Below, piece by piece: positions 46,303-55,665 of a stretch of DNA of 64,000 bases; within the stretch, counting starts at the first letter, position 1; each line of letters starts with the position of its first letter. The notes under the pieces are model-generated. The model saw only the letters and a list, made by a program, of their open reading frames with translations. It made no database searches and was not told where the DNA came from. The stretch is from positions 2,043,501 through 2,107,500 of the forward strand of contig NZ_CP026692.1 in NCBI RefSeq assembly GCF_002949795.1. The letters run 5' to 3'. Source of the stretch: Nostoc sp. 'Lobaria pulmonaria (5183) cyanobiont' (lineage in GTDB: Bacteria > Cyanobacteriota > Cyanobacteriia > Cyanobacteriales > Nostocaceae). Both the position numbers and the translations under genes were made by a program.

Positions 46303-47349
46303 ATGTCAGAATCAACTCCCATTCCCCCAGACCCTAACCCATCTGAAGCACTAGACTTAGTGGTAAATAATGCCAATGAGCAAGCGAACGCATCTGCCGA
46401 TCGCAGTGCGAAAACTAGGCAGATGCTGGGCATGAAAGGTGCAGCATCTGGGGAAACTTCAATTTGGAAAATTCGTTTGCAGCTAATGAAGCCCATCACC
46501 TGGATTCCCCTAATTTGGGGCGTAATCTGTGGTGCGGCTTCTTCTGGTAACTATACTTGGACGCTGGAAAATGTGTTGAAGGTAGCAGCCTGTATGTTAC
46601 TGGCTGGGCCATTGATGACAGGTTACACCCAAATCCTCAATGATTACTATGATCGCGAAATCGATGCGATCAATGAACCTTATCGTCCTATTCCGTCTGG
46701 GGCAATTCCCCTACCCCAGGTAATTATTCAGATTTGGGTATTACTGATTGCTGGTATTGGTTTGGCATTTGTGCTTGATGTGTGGTCTGGTCATGAATTC
46801 CCGACAATTACAGCGATCGCGATTATCGGTTCTTTCATTGCCTACATTTATTCTGCACCTCCCCTGAAACTCAAACAAAACGGCTGGCTAGGGAGCTACG
46901 CCTTGGGTGCAAGCTACATTACCCTACCTTGGTCTACAGGACACGCTTTGTTTGGGGAACTAAATTCCACAATTGTGATTTTGACAATGTTCTACAGCTT
47001 GGCTGGATTGGGTATTGCTATTGTCAATGATTTTAAGAGTGTAGAAGGCGATCGCCAGTTAGGATTAAATTCACTACCCGTAATGTTTGGCATCACCACC
47101 GCAGCATGGATTTGTGTAGTGACAATTGATGTCTTTCAAGGATTGATTGCAGCTTATCTCGTCAGCATCCACGAGAATTTGTATGCAGCAATACTAGTAC
47201 TGTTAATCATCCCGCAAATCACCTTACAGGATATGTATTTCCTACGTGACCCTGTGAAGAATGATGTTAAGTACCAAGCCAGCGCTCAACCTTTCCTCGT
47301 TCTAGGAATGCTGCTAACAGGTTTAGCGCTGGGTCATGCTGGCGTTTAA
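46303..47349 (+). CDS. chlG: Chlorophyll synthase
   Basis: ChlG attaches the phytyl or geranylgeranyl chain to chlorophyllide, the last step of chlorophyll a synthesis, in the thylakoid membrane. The 348-residue protein has the UbiA-family aspartate motif NDYYDREIDAINEPYRPIPS (113-132) and the second motif DFKSVEGDRQLG, with about eight to nine helices and a hydrophilic N-terminal 60 residues. Full length. No other chlorophyll gene is adjacent, but a PucC-like transporter is 3 kb away. Confidence 0.96.
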   Translation: MSESTPIPPDPNPSEALDLVVNNANEQANASADRSAKTRQMLGMKGAASGETSIWKIRLQLMKPITWIPLIWGVICGAASSGNYTWTLENVLKVAACMLLAGPLMTGYTQILNDYYDREIDAINEPYRPIPSGAIPLPQVIIQIWVLLIAGIGLAFVLDVWSGHEFPTITAIAIIGSFIAYIYSAPPLKLKQNGWLGSYALGASYITLPWSTGHALFGELNSTIVILTMFYSLAGLGIAIVNDFKSVEGDRQLGLNSLPVMFGITTAAWICVVTIDVFQGLIAAYLVSIHENLYAAILVLLIIPQITLQDMYFLRDPVKNDVKYQASAQPFLVLGMLLTGLALGHAGV

Positions 47350-47429
47350 CTTATACTATAGTGAGAAGTTAGGAATTAGGAGTTAGGATTTAATATACTT
47401 CCTACTCCTAATTTGTATTAAGGCATACC

Positions 47430-47717
47430 GTGTTTAAACTGATATTTTTCATCATTCATGGGATTCAACCTTTGTTAATCCCGATTTGTTTTATCGGTGC
47501 TTGGACTGTAACTATTCTCGTTGTTTTAAGTCTCTGGACGGCGGCGCGAGATAGTGTAACTACAGCCAAGCAAATGCATCAAATCCCCTGTACTGGTTGT
47601 CAATTTTTTACCGATAATTACCGTCTTAAATGTACTGTACGCCCATCTATTGCCAATACAGAAGAAGCGATAGATTGTTCTGACTATCAACCGAAGACGA
47701 ATCCTTATCTGTATTAG
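47430..47717 (+). CDS. Small one-helix protein with cysteine motif
   Basis: This 95-residue protein is one I recognise only as a cyanobacterial conserved hypothetical. A hydrophobic segment (about 2-42) is followed by a soluble tail with CTGCQFFTDNYRLKCTVRP and a final cysteine in EEAIDCSDYQ. The four cysteines could bind metal or form disulfides. It starts with GTG 80 bases after chlG and may be read with it. The conserved last lines (CSDYQPKT) suggest a real protein rather than chance. Confidence 0.65.
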   Translation: MFKLIFFIIHGIQPLLIPICFIGAWTVTILVVLSLWTAARDSVTTAKQMHQIPCTGCQFFTDNYRLKCTVRPSIANTEEAIDCSDYQPKTNPYLY

Positions 47718-47810
47718 GGACTAGGGACTGGGGACTGGGAACTGGTGGAGATGAGGGAGACAATAGGAATAACCCATGCCCAATGACAAATGACAAATGA
47801 CCAATGACAA

Positions 47811-48764
47811 TTAACTAATCTCCAATAATACCTTTAAAACACCCCGACTCTGAGCGTGTTCAAAAGCCGCAAGCCCTTCAATCAGAGGGTAGGTGGCATG
47901 AATCAGAGGTTGCACGTCAACTTTTCCTGTGGCTAGTAACTGGAGAGCCGGAGTAAAGGGGCCACAACGTGAGCCGATGAGGGTGATTTCATCCACTACT
48001 AAAGAGGAAGCATCAAGGCTGAGGTTGCCAGCATAAGTACTTTTAAGTACAAGAGTACCACGGGGACGTAGGGCGCGGCGGGCGATCGCAAATCCTTCTG
48101 GGTTGCCAGTACATTCTACTGAGATATCAAAATATCCATCTGTAACAGCGTCGGCCAGACTCGTTTTTATCCCCCGTGCCTCTAGGTTAGCCAGTTTATC
48201 TTGATGACGACCCACAGCTAAGAGTTCACAGCTAGTTAGAGCTAGTGTCTGGGCTACCAACTGCCCTAGTTTGCCATCTCCAACCACTATCACCCGATCG
48301 TTTGGATGCAATGGCACTTGCTGCTGAATTTCCAAAGCTGCTGCTAAAGGTTCAGTAAATGTTGCTACTTCTGTTGGTACATTCTCAGGTACGGGATGCA
48401 GGTTCTGCACCGGCAAACAGAGATATTCACTAAAGGCTCCGTTGCGGTTGACAATACCCAGAACTGTACGATTTTCGCAGTGAGTTGGTTGTCCACTACG
48501 ACAAAACCGACAATGCCCACACACAGCGTTGATTTCTCCAACTACGCGCTGGTTCACTAAGTGTTGTGGCCCTTGTTCAACGATGCCAACAAATTCATGC
48601 CCCAAAATACCAGTGTAAGGATAGTAGCCTCTGAGTAGTTCTAGGTCAGTGTTGCAGATACCTGCACGCAAGACGCGTATCAAGGCTTCTCCTTGTGGTG
48701 GTTCAGGAATGGGAATATCTGTACGTAATTGCAACTGGTTGTTTTCGAGCCAAAGTCCTTTCAT
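47811..48764 (-). CDS. Zinc-dependent MDR alcohol/polyol dehydrogenase
   Basis: This 317-residue medium-chain dehydrogenase has catalytic zinc ligands Cys37 and His56-Glu57 in ILGHEFVG, four structural-zinc cysteines (82, 85, 88, 96) and a Rossmann loop VVVGDGKLGQ. The substrate is open: sorbitol-, threonine- or alcohol-dehydrogenase-like members share this layout. It is about 25 residues shorter than typical MDR proteins (about 340). Single gene on the minus strand. Confidence 0.85.
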   Translation of the reverse strand: MKGLWLENNQLQLRTDIPIPEPPQGEALIRVLRAGICNTDLELLRGYYPYTGILGHEFVGIVEQGPQHLVNQRVVGEINAVCGHCRFCRSGQPTHCENRTVLGIVNRNGAFSEYLCLPVQNLHPVPENVPTEVATFTEPLAAALEIQQQVPLHPNDRVIVVGDGKLGQLVAQTLALTSCELLAVGRHQDKLANLEARGIKTSLADAVTDGYFDISVECTGNPEGFAIARRALRPRGTLVLKSTYAGNLSLDASSLVVDEITLIGSRCGPFTPALQLLATGKVDVQPLIHATYPLIEGLAAFEHAQSRGVLKVLLEIS

Positions 48765-48872
48765 TTTTCTTCACGTCCTTTGCCTAATTATGTTGTCATA
48801 CCACTTTAAAAAATTTTTATAAATATTTATAAATATATATACGAGCGTACATCTGTACCCCTATAACCACAC

Positions 48873-49445
48873 CTATGTCTCTGTAGAAGGTATTTCTTTA
48901 ATTCTAGTTACATCAACTTTGCTTAACCAAGTAACTAAGTCATCTGAACCAAGTGCAATCTCACTTCCCAAGGTTTTGATATAGAGAAGTCCATCACTGA
49001 TAATTAAATCTCTAATTGGATACCATGAATCTCGTGTTCTAATCAGAAGTTCTAACGGAATCCCTGGTCTGGAAGTATACTTACGATATGTCCACCAGGC
49101 TCGCCATAGAATGACACATTTAGTACAGTGCATTTGATAGCCTTTGGGAACTTCGCAGTATTGATACTGATAGAAACCCCGACTATCTACTTCTCCTTTG
49201 AGGATATAACTATATTCTGCTAATGCCTGATTTATCAATTCCCACTGGGTTGATTTTGGAGAAATCGAGAATTCAGATAGAGTGTGAGATATTTGAGCAG
49301 TGACAATTACGCCTTCAGATTTTGCTGTCAGTTGATTTGTTTTATACACTGTTTGCGCTGTCAAAACAGGATTTGACAACAAAACGTCTTTTTTCTGAAT
49401 AGAGTTTTGTACAAACTCTCGAATTAAATCTAGATTAGACAACAT
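48873..49445 (-). CDS. Hypothetical protein
   Basis: This 190-residue soluble protein is not one I recognise. It has a central Trp/Tyr-rich region with CTKCVILWRAWWTYRKYTS, and alternates hydrophobic strands with polar loops in the second half, ending in a possible beta-sheet domain. No membrane segment or signal. It stands alone between an alcohol dehydrogenase and an inositol-phosphatase gene, with AT-rich flanks. Coding is supported by length and even codon use only. Confidence 0.6.
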   Translation of the reverse strand: MLSNLDLIREFVQNSIQKKDVLLSNPVLTAQTVYKTNQLTAKSEGVIVTAQISHTLSEFSISPKSTQWELINQALAEYSYILKGEVDSRGFYQYQYCEVPKGYQMHCTKCVILWRAWWTYRKYTSRPGIPLELLIRTRDSWYPIRDLIISDGLLYIKTLGSEIALGSDDLVTWLSKVDVTRIKEIPSTET

Positions 49446-49661
49446 AAAATTTTTTATACTAAATTAACCAGTGTGATGAAAGCCACAACACTACTTAAAT
49501 TAATAACTACACTGATTTTGTGCTTAAACCAGGATTATTACTAGCTTTATTTATACTCAATTCTTTGTTTGACTAGGGTTTTGTTAAGTTTAATATCGGG
49601 TATATTATTGTCCACTAGGCTGCTTGAAAAAATTACTGCTTACAAATAAATGAGCTGCAAA

Positions 49662-50468
49662 TTAAATTTTTATGCCTTCGAGAAAAGGTTGAAATACCGA
49701 AACTAATTCGGGACGACTAACTACAAGGGTGGGAAAAGAGCGATCGCTATAATCTTCTCCCGGTGACAACGGAAATGGTTCTGATTTAAGCGATGACCAG
49801 ACCCCACCAGCAGCCTGGACAATTACCCAAGCCCCCGCTAAGTCCCAAACTTTTGGTGTCGCCTCAATACCACCGAGAGTAGCCCCAGTGGCAACTGTCA
49901 AAAAGTTATAGCTAGCCACACCCAACATCCGAATTTTACAGGGAAAGCCATTTTGGATAACTGCGGTGCTACGGGAACAGAGGTTAAAAAAGTGATTGTT
50001 GCTTGGACTATCAGTACTGGTGTGGATGGGGTGGTTATTGAGAAATGCTCCTGTTGGTGTTGCTAAACCAGATGAACCTGCCCAGAAACCATGAAAAGCT
50101 TGATTCAAAGTTGGTGCGTAAACATAACCAAAAATGGGTGTGCCTCGATACAGTAAACCCAGAGAAATTGTCCAGATGGGAATGCCGCGTGTGAAGTTGG
50201 TTGTACCATCTAGAGGGTCAATTACCCAGCACCACTCCGTACCGGGAAATGACTGATCGCTTTCTTCGCTCAAAATGCCGTAGCCAAGGAAACTAGAAGC
50301 GATCGCATCCCGAATTTCCTGATCTGCCCATTTATCTGCTTGTGTCACCAAACTACCATCAGCTTTTTGGTCAGCCTGTACTTGCCCAAAATCTTGCATT
50401 AGCTGCTTGCCCACTCTGGTAGTGGTAGTTTGGGCAAAATCAACAATTGTTGTCCAAAAATCATTCAT
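49662..50468 (-). CDS. Inositol monophosphatase-family phosphatase
   Basis: This 268-residue magnesium-dependent phosphatase has the family's metal site: Glu68 in LSEES, DPLDGTTNF (84-92) and the late WDLAGAWVIVQAAGG. Bacterial relatives act on inositol phosphate, histidinol phosphate or fructose bisphosphate; the sequence does not decide which. The gap of 77 bases to the next gene upstream holds CATTTGT and CCCCATG repeats. Confidence 0.88.
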   Translation of the reverse strand: MNDFWTTIVDFAQTTTTRVGKQLMQDFGQVQADQKADGSLVTQADKWADQEIRDAIASSFLGYGILSEESDQSFPGTEWCWVIDPLDGTTNFTRGIPIWTISLGLLYRGTPIFGYVYAPTLNQAFHGFWAGSSGLATPTGAFLNNHPIHTSTDSPSNNHFFNLCSRSTAVIQNGFPCKIRMLGVASYNFLTVATGATLGGIEATPKVWDLAGAWVIVQAAGGVWSSLKSEPFPLSPGEDYSDRSFPTLVVSRPELVSVFQPFLEGIKI

Positions 50469-50469
50469 T

Positions 50470-50540
50470 GGTTATTAGTCATTTGTCATTTGTCATTAGT
50501 CATTTATCCCATGCCCCATGCCCCATGCCCCATGCCCTAT
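50470..50540. repeat. STRR tract (CATTTGT/CCCCATG)
   Basis: Heptanucleotide reiterations, first CATTTGT or CATTAGT, then CCCCATG in four copies, between the phosphatase and the PucC-type gene. Confidence 0.75.
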
Positions 50541-50545
50541 ACAGT

Positions 50546-51979
50546 TTAATCTAAATCGCTTTCTAAAACCGAAGCGATCGCAAGCTTTGTACTTGTTTGA
50601 AATTCTGTAATGTTCACCCGATTCAGAAACCAAATCGACAGCACCATTCCCACGGCTTCTAGAACGAATACCAATCCATAAGCTAGTTCTAGGCTTGGTA
50701 GCAGCTTGCGTCCAATATCCAAAACTGTACCTCCGATTACTACCGCCACACCTCTAGAAAGGGACTGTGCTAATCCCCATGCCCCAATAAACGTACCTGC
50801 GGCTTCTGCTGCGGTGAGATCCAACATCAAGCTAATTGCTGCCGTAGTTAAGAAACCTGTGGCTAAACCGAACAATACCAAACTTAATTTGAGAACTGCT
50901 GCATTAGCTGTGAATCCTGATATACCCAGCAATATTGCACAGAATGCTACCAACATACAGCCAAAACGTGCAGTTCTGCGCTTACCCAAACGCGGGACAA
51001 TGTAAAAGCCCGTAACGCCGTAGGCAATCAGTAGACCCGTTCCATAAAAAACATTTAATTTGGTACTTTCCGCTAGTGGCATTTTAAACACTTGACCCGC
51101 ATAAGGTTCCAAAATCGGGTCTTGCATAAACAAACTGATAGTCATCACCAATAAAAAGGTGAAAAATATACCTGTTTGTGGGCTAGCTGTCAAGATTTTC
51201 CAAGCATTGCCTAGAGTAATGCTATCTTCCCGGTTCACTAGTGTGGAACGGGTTAGGTATTGGGAGTACTTTTTTTCTACGCCGAATGTCGCTGCGATCG
51301 CTAAACCAAATACAATTGCTGGAACTACAGTAAACAACCTGTTGACCGCTCCCTGCAAGGTTTCTACGGTTGCTTCTGGCGTTAACTGTTTTAGCAAGCT
51401 GCCACTAATAATCGCCCCAACAATAATCCCCACCATTAGCATCGACCAAACCACACCGACTACTTTGGAACGGTTATCTTCTTCAGATATATCCACCAGC
51501 AAAGCAGCAAAAGCAGTACTGCTAGCACAAATTCCTAGACCGTATACAGCAAAAACTAAAGCCAGAAGCGCTGTCCAGCCGATTGTTTGGGTTGTCCATA
51601 CCCAAGTACCTGCACTATTTCCAGCAAGATTCATCTGCCACATCACTTGTACAGCTAAAAATGCTGCGATCGCAAATATTGCCGCGCCCACCCAAACATA
51701 AGCTGTGCGGTGGGAACCCCATAACGGCTTGGCATCGGAAATCTGGCCGAACCAGACACGGGAAGGAGCAACAAATAAAGGCAGTGCTAAAACTACTGAT
51801 ACCAGCGTCGCTGGAATTGCTATTTCTTGAATCATGACTCTGTTGAGTACGCCCAGAGTCAAGATGGACATCATGCTCAACCCCATTTGAAATAAACCCA
51901 GCCGAAACATGGTCAGCAGGTTTACTCTTGGCACAGATAGGGTTTTTGTTTTGGTATCAAATACTTCACCACTTGCCAT
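50546..51979 (-). CDS. PucC/BCD-family MFS transporter
   Basis: This 477-residue, 12-helix protein belongs to the BCD family named for PucC, which takes part in light-harvesting complex assembly in purple bacteria. Family features include RLGLFQMGLSMMSILTLGVLN, PSRVWFGQISDAKPLWG and HRTAYVWVGA in the first half, and SGFTANAAVLKLS late. Cyanobacterial members are thought to act in chlorophyll or pigment handling; that is inference. The stop is 77 bases upstream of the phosphatase start. Confidence 0.88.
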   Translation of the reverse strand: MASGEVFDTKTKTLSVPRVNLLTMFRLGLFQMGLSMMSILTLGVLNRVMIQEIAIPATLVSVVLALPLFVAPSRVWFGQISDAKPLWGSHRTAYVWVGAAIFAIAAFLAVQVMWQMNLAGNSAGTWVWTTQTIGWTALLALVFAVYGLGICASSTAFAALLVDISEEDNRSKVVGVVWSMLMVGIIVGAIISGSLLKQLTPEATVETLQGAVNRLFTVVPAIVFGLAIAATFGVEKKYSQYLTRSTLVNREDSITLGNAWKILTASPQTGIFFTFLLVMTISLFMQDPILEPYAGQVFKMPLAESTKLNVFYGTGLLIAYGVTGFYIVPRLGKRRTARFGCMLVAFCAILLGISGFTANAAVLKLSLVLFGLATGFLTTAAISLMLDLTAAEAAGTFIGAWGLAQSLSRGVAVVIGGTVLDIGRKLLPSLELAYGLVFVLEAVGMVLSIWFLNRVNITEFQTSTKLAIASVLESDLD

Positions 51980-52226
51980 AGCTACTTTTTCGTATGGTTT
52001 ATTAGGATTTAATCTCTCTCTTTAAATAAAGATAAACCCTAGCTGCTCGAAATCAGCGAATGAAAAGTGGAAGTTGCGATGGCGTTCCGCTCGCCAGAGG
52101 CGATCGCACTTCTTTGGCAAGCAATTATACACCTTGATTAGCGTATGCTTCAGCCAAGTTAGGATTAATTTTTATGGCTTGGTTGTAATCTGCGATCGGA
52201 TAACGAGAGAATTTTAGGATGAAGTA

Positions 52227-53036
52227 GTGAAACGAGATTCCATTTACTATCAAATTTTTAAGCGCTTTCCTGGATTACTCTTTGAACTAGTTGATAATCC
52301 TCCTCTGCAAGGGCAAAACTATCGATTTGAATCAGTTGAAGTCAAAGAAACAGCTTTTCGCATAGATGGTGTGTTTTTACCTCCAGAGGATGCAACATCC
52401 AGAGCGATCTTTTTTGCTGAAGTTCAATTCCAAAAAGATGAAGCCCTCTACCATCGGTTCTTTACCGAATCGCTGATGTACCTGAACCGAAATCGTTTTC
52501 AGTACGATGACTGGTTCTGTGTGGTAATTTTTTCATCACGCTCTTTGGAACCAAGCGATCAAAAAACTCATCGAATATTTCTCAACAGCGACCAAGTGCA
52601 GCGAATCTATTTAGATGAGTTAGGCGCGACTAATCAGCAGCCAATAGGCATCAACTTGATGCAGTTGACTCTAGCATCGGATGAAGTGATGGCGGAGCAA
52701 GCACAGCAATTGATTGAACGGGTAAAATTGGAGGAGACAGACACACTGCCGAAAAACGAAATACTAGACATCATAACTACAATTGCCGTTTATAAGTTTT
52801 CTTCGTTGAGTAGAGAGGAAGTTGAAGCTATGCTAGGACTGACTTTGGAGCAAACAAGGGTTTATCAAGAAGCCAAAGCCGAAGGTCGAGAAGAAGGTCG
52901 AGAAGAACGGGAAGCTGAAATGTTGAAACTTACCGTGCCTCTGTTACTAAAAGCAGGGATGAGTGTGGAGCAGATTGCTCAACACCTCAATGTTGATATA
53001 GAAGCTGTTCAGCTTGGCGCACAGTCAAGCACGTAG
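52227..53036 (+). CDS. Rpn/DUF2887-family putative nuclease
   Basis: This 269-residue protein starts RDSIYYQIFKRFPGLLFELV and has the PD-(D/E)XK-like core FRIDGVFLPPE (Asp47) and AIFFAEVQFQKD (E-x-Q). It is the cyanobacterial DUF2887 family, related to transposase-derived Rpn nucleases. The C-terminal half is a helical and charged tail (EAKAEGREEGREEREAEM) ending in a helix-turn-helix-like KAGMSVEQIAQHLNVD, as usual. The start is GTG with AGGAT upstream. Mobile-gene flavoured but intact. Confidence 0.82.
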   Translation: MKRDSIYYQIFKRFPGLLFELVDNPPLQGQNYRFESVEVKETAFRIDGVFLPPEDATSRAIFFAEVQFQKDEALYHRFFTESLMYLNRNRFQYDDWFCVVIFSSRSLEPSDQKTHRIFLNSDQVQRIYLDELGATNQQPIGINLMQLTLASDEVMAEQAQQLIERVKLEETDTLPKNEILDIITTIAVYKFSSLSREEVEAMLGLTLEQTRVYQEAKAEGREEGREEREAEMLKLTVPLLLKAGMSVEQIAQHLNVDIEAVQLGAQSST

Positions 53037-53182
53037 AATGGACATTTAATGTCTTTTGTCAGATTTCCGCAAAATAACTGGTGAATTTCATTTGCTCGTT
53101 GTCAGCATTTCATAACTAAGATCGTTGTTTATCCGTGGCTTTTACTACTAATACTGGTGTCACCCAAACCCTATTGCATTTT

Positions 53183-53572
53183 TTAGTCACTTTCTCTCTT
53201 CTCTAAACCAAGATCAACAGGTGTTAGCTTGTATTTTAAAATTTGGTACGTTCCATCCGGTTTTACTCTCTTAATTTCAAGCTTTAAATCAGCGTTGACT
53301 TTAAATTCACCATTTTTACAAATGATCGTTCCATCAGCAATCCAGGCAATTACTTGTCTAAAACCACGTTTTAAGCCCTGTTTGTAGGCATTCAAAATTT
53401 TTTCATCAATTAAATCCACTGCATTTTGAAAGTCTTCATTCGGATACTTAGTATTTGGTAAGTCTATGCCTAGAGTCTCTGTTATTGCAGCTTTTACTTT
53501 TCGGTAGGTTGCACTTGCAGCCCTAGCTGATTCATCTTTATAACTAAACATATCATTGCTAATTTGGGTCAA
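53183..53572 (-). CDS. Hypothetical protein
   Basis: This 129-residue protein is not recognised. The N-terminal 75 residues are helical and charged (YKDESARAASATYRKVKAA), then a short beta-rich end follows (WIADGTIICKNGEFKVNADL). It could pair with the remnant frame just upstream on the same strand. Support is length and codon use only. Confidence 0.5.
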   Translation of the reverse strand: MTQISNDMFSYKDESARAASATYRKVKAAITETLGIDLPNTKYPNEDFQNAVDLIDEKILNAYKQGLKRGFRQVIAWIADGTIICKNGEFKVNADLKLEIKRVKPDGTYQILKYKLTPVDLGLEKRESD

Positions 53573-53598
53573 TTAACTTGAAAAGCTTCAGCACAGAT

Positions 53599-53799
53599 TC
53601 ACAGCAAAGATGACAAAATCCCAATACCTTTATCATCACCAGCTGTTTTTTGCCAAATCTCTTTATTACTCAAGAATTGATTTAGATCACTTTGGGTATA
53701 CTCCTTAGTTCGGATACCGTGGAAAATTTTACTCAAAGCTCCTGATATTTGTAACCCATTGTTACTAACAAGCCTTTCACCTGCACCAGTCCTAAAGTG
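53599..53799 (-). pseudogene. Start-less remnant frame
   Basis: A 66-codon open stretch bounded by TAA (53800-53802) and TGA (53599-53601) with protein-like content (LQISGALSKIFHGIRTKEYT, then KEIWQKTAGDDKGIGILSSL). No usable start precedes most of it. I do not know the family. It may be the truncated end of a gene, 27 bases before the hypothetical gene downstream. Confidence 0.3.
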
Positions 53800-54095
53800 T
53801 TATGTATTTTATGTTTTATTTTTAGCCAGTTATGGCAAAGTGGTGACGATAAGCTATGAAGATACTGTATCAACCATTCAAGGTTACTCTACAGGATGGG
53901 TGTCAACATCTGGCAATTAATTCTGAGGTTATGGTATTGTGCTGTAACTTTATCGGACGCAATCAAGCCACATAAAAATATCAATATGAAAATGTGGTTT
54001 TCACTACGCTATTGCATTGAATTAGTGAGATAAACTTACCGTATATATGTCCTCAAACTACTCACCTTCATCTAGTTACAAAAAAGGCATAAGCA

Positions 54096-54320
54096 ATGAA
54101 CAAAGAACCAGTTAAAGTAATATTATGGGAAGAAAACCAAAAAGATTTTCTCAAAAAGTTCTATGATCTCCAATTTACTCCCAGAGTAGGAGAGGAAGTT
54201 TACCTAAAAAAGGAGAGATGGAAAGTAACCAGGGTTGAGCATGATGTAGAAATTAGTGAGATTAATGTCTACATGGAATTAATCAAAAAAGCTAAGCAGG
54301 ATAAATCATCTAATTCTTAA
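54096..54320 (+). CDS. Small hypothetical protein
   Basis: This 74-residue soluble protein has charged helices around a core RVGEEVYLKKERWKVTRVEH, which looks like a small beta-barrel fold. Not recognised. AAGG lies nine bases before the ATG, and a GC-rich hairpin follows the stop, so a single-gene transcription unit is plausible. Confidence 0.55.
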   Translation: MNKEPVKVILWEENQKDFLKKFYDLQFTPRVGEEVYLKKERWKVTRVEHDVEISEINVYMELIKKAKQDKSSNS

Positions 54321-54349
54321 ATGCAAGTAAATACACTCAACTATTATAA

Positions 54350-54372
54350 AAGGGAGGTTATTAGCCTCCCTT
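54350..54372 (+). terminator. Hairpin after the small hypothetical gene
   Basis: AAGGGAGG (54350-54357) and CCTCCCTT (54365-54372) form an eight-pair stem with a seven-base loop, 30 bases after the stop. The T tract is weak. Confidence 0.55.
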
Positions 54373-54555
54373 AATTCTGAGAATAGTAAATTGTCAGATG
54401 TAATTTGTAAATCTTTATGCAAACCGCGATGTTTACGACGGGCTACGCCTACGCACAACAAGAATTGCAGCCAAGTGGTAGTGATCGCACCGTATTTTAT
54501 CTATAACGATACACTATAAAAGTAAAGAAATGTAAATAAACTAAATTTTGCAACC

Positions 54556-55503
54556 GTGGAAAACATCACATTGGGGCAAAATGGCCCAGTTGTTACACCC
54601 TTGTGCATAGGCACTTGGGCTTGGGGTGATAAACTATTTTGGAATTATGGCGATCGCTACGGCCCAGAACAGTTACAAGAAGCCTTTACCGCAGCCTTAG
54701 AAGCTGGTATTACCTTCTTTGATACTGCCGAAGTCTACGGAATGGGAAAGAGCGAGAAATTTTTAGGGCAATTTCTGCAACAGACACAACAACCTGTGCA
54801 AATCGCCACAAAATTTGGCCCCCTACCGTGGCGATTTACAGCCCAATCCGTCTCTGATGCTTTAACAGCCAGCCTCAAACGGCTACAACTTGAGCGAATC
54901 GCCCTGTATCAAGTGCATTGGCCTTTTGCCTTCTTTTTAAGCCAAGAAAGTTTGATGAATGCCCTAGCGGATGAAGTCAAGCGGGGCAGAATTGCCGCAG
55001 TCGGTGTAAGTAATTACTCAGCAGAGCAAATGCGAGACGCGCATCAAATATTGGCGGCCCGTGGAGTGCCTTTGGCTGTGAACCAAGTACGCTATTCTTT
55101 ACTCAGTCGCCAAATTGAAAGCAAGGGGATTCTAGCAACTGCGCGTGAGTTGGGTGTGACTATCTTGGCTTATAGTCCTTTAGCTCAGGGATTACTCACA
55201 GGGAAGTACAGTATTGATAGTGCTGAAACGCCCACTGGTGCGAGGAAAATAGACCCACGATTCCAGAAAGAAGGTTTGCAAAAAATTGCCCCAGTCATAT
55301 CTTTGTTACGCAACTTCGGGGAAAAATACGATCGCACTCCTGCTCAAGTTGCTCTTAACTGGTTAATTGCTCAGGGGAACGTTATTCCTATTGCTGGCGT
55401 GAAGACAGCGGAACAGGTACGGCAGAATGCTGGTGCTTTAGGCTGGAGATTGAGCGACGATGAAATTGGAGAGTTAGAACAAGCTAGTCGTCTTTGGCTG
55501 TAG
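54556..55503 (+). CDS. Aldo/keto reductase
   Basis: This 315-residue NADPH-dependent oxidoreductase has the AKR tetrad Asp56, Tyr61 (FFDTAEVYG), Lys86 (IATKFG) and His121 (YQVHWPF), with the NADP-binding end AYSPLAQGLLTGKY and IPIAGVKTAEQVRQN. The substrate is unknown; similar cyanobacterial proteins are annotated as pyridoxal or general aldehyde reductases. The start is GTG. It converges on the DEAD-box gene. Confidence 0.92.
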   Translation: MENITLGQNGPVVTPLCIGTWAWGDKLFWNYGDRYGPEQLQEAFTAALEAGITFFDTAEVYGMGKSEKFLGQFLQQTQQPVQIATKFGPLPWRFTAQSVSDALTASLKRLQLERIALYQVHWPFAFFLSQESLMNALADEVKRGRIAAVGVSNYSAEQMRDAHQILAARGVPLAVNQVRYSLLSRQIESKGILATARELGVTILAYSPLAQGLLTGKYSIDSAETPTGARKIDPRFQKEGLQKIAPVISLLRNFGEKYDRTPAQVALNWLIAQGNVIPIAGVKTAEQVRQNAGALGWRLSDDEIGELEQASRLWL

Positions 55504-55529
55504 TATTTTTAAACGGTCTGAAAAAGTCA

Positions 55530-55572
55530 AAAAGTCAAGAGTCCAAAGTTAAAATCTTAACTCTTGACTTTT
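55530..55572. terminator. Bidirectional terminator-like inverted repeat
   Basis: AAAAGTCAAGAGT (55530-55542) and ACTCTTGACTTTT (55560-55572) are exact inverted copies, flanked by A on one side and T on the other. It lies between two converging genes. Confidence 0.55.
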
Positions 55573-55665
55573 AACTCTCAACTCTCAACTTTGCGAATTT
55601 TAGATTTGGATTTTGGATTAAAAGAAAAGTCTAAAATCCAAAATTGATTAACTTCTAACTCTTGA

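Noticed and set aside
50706..51701. Long open frames antisense to the PucC-type gene
   Set aside because: The sense frame is a clear 12-helix transporter; the antisense frames arise from its codon bias and have no domain.
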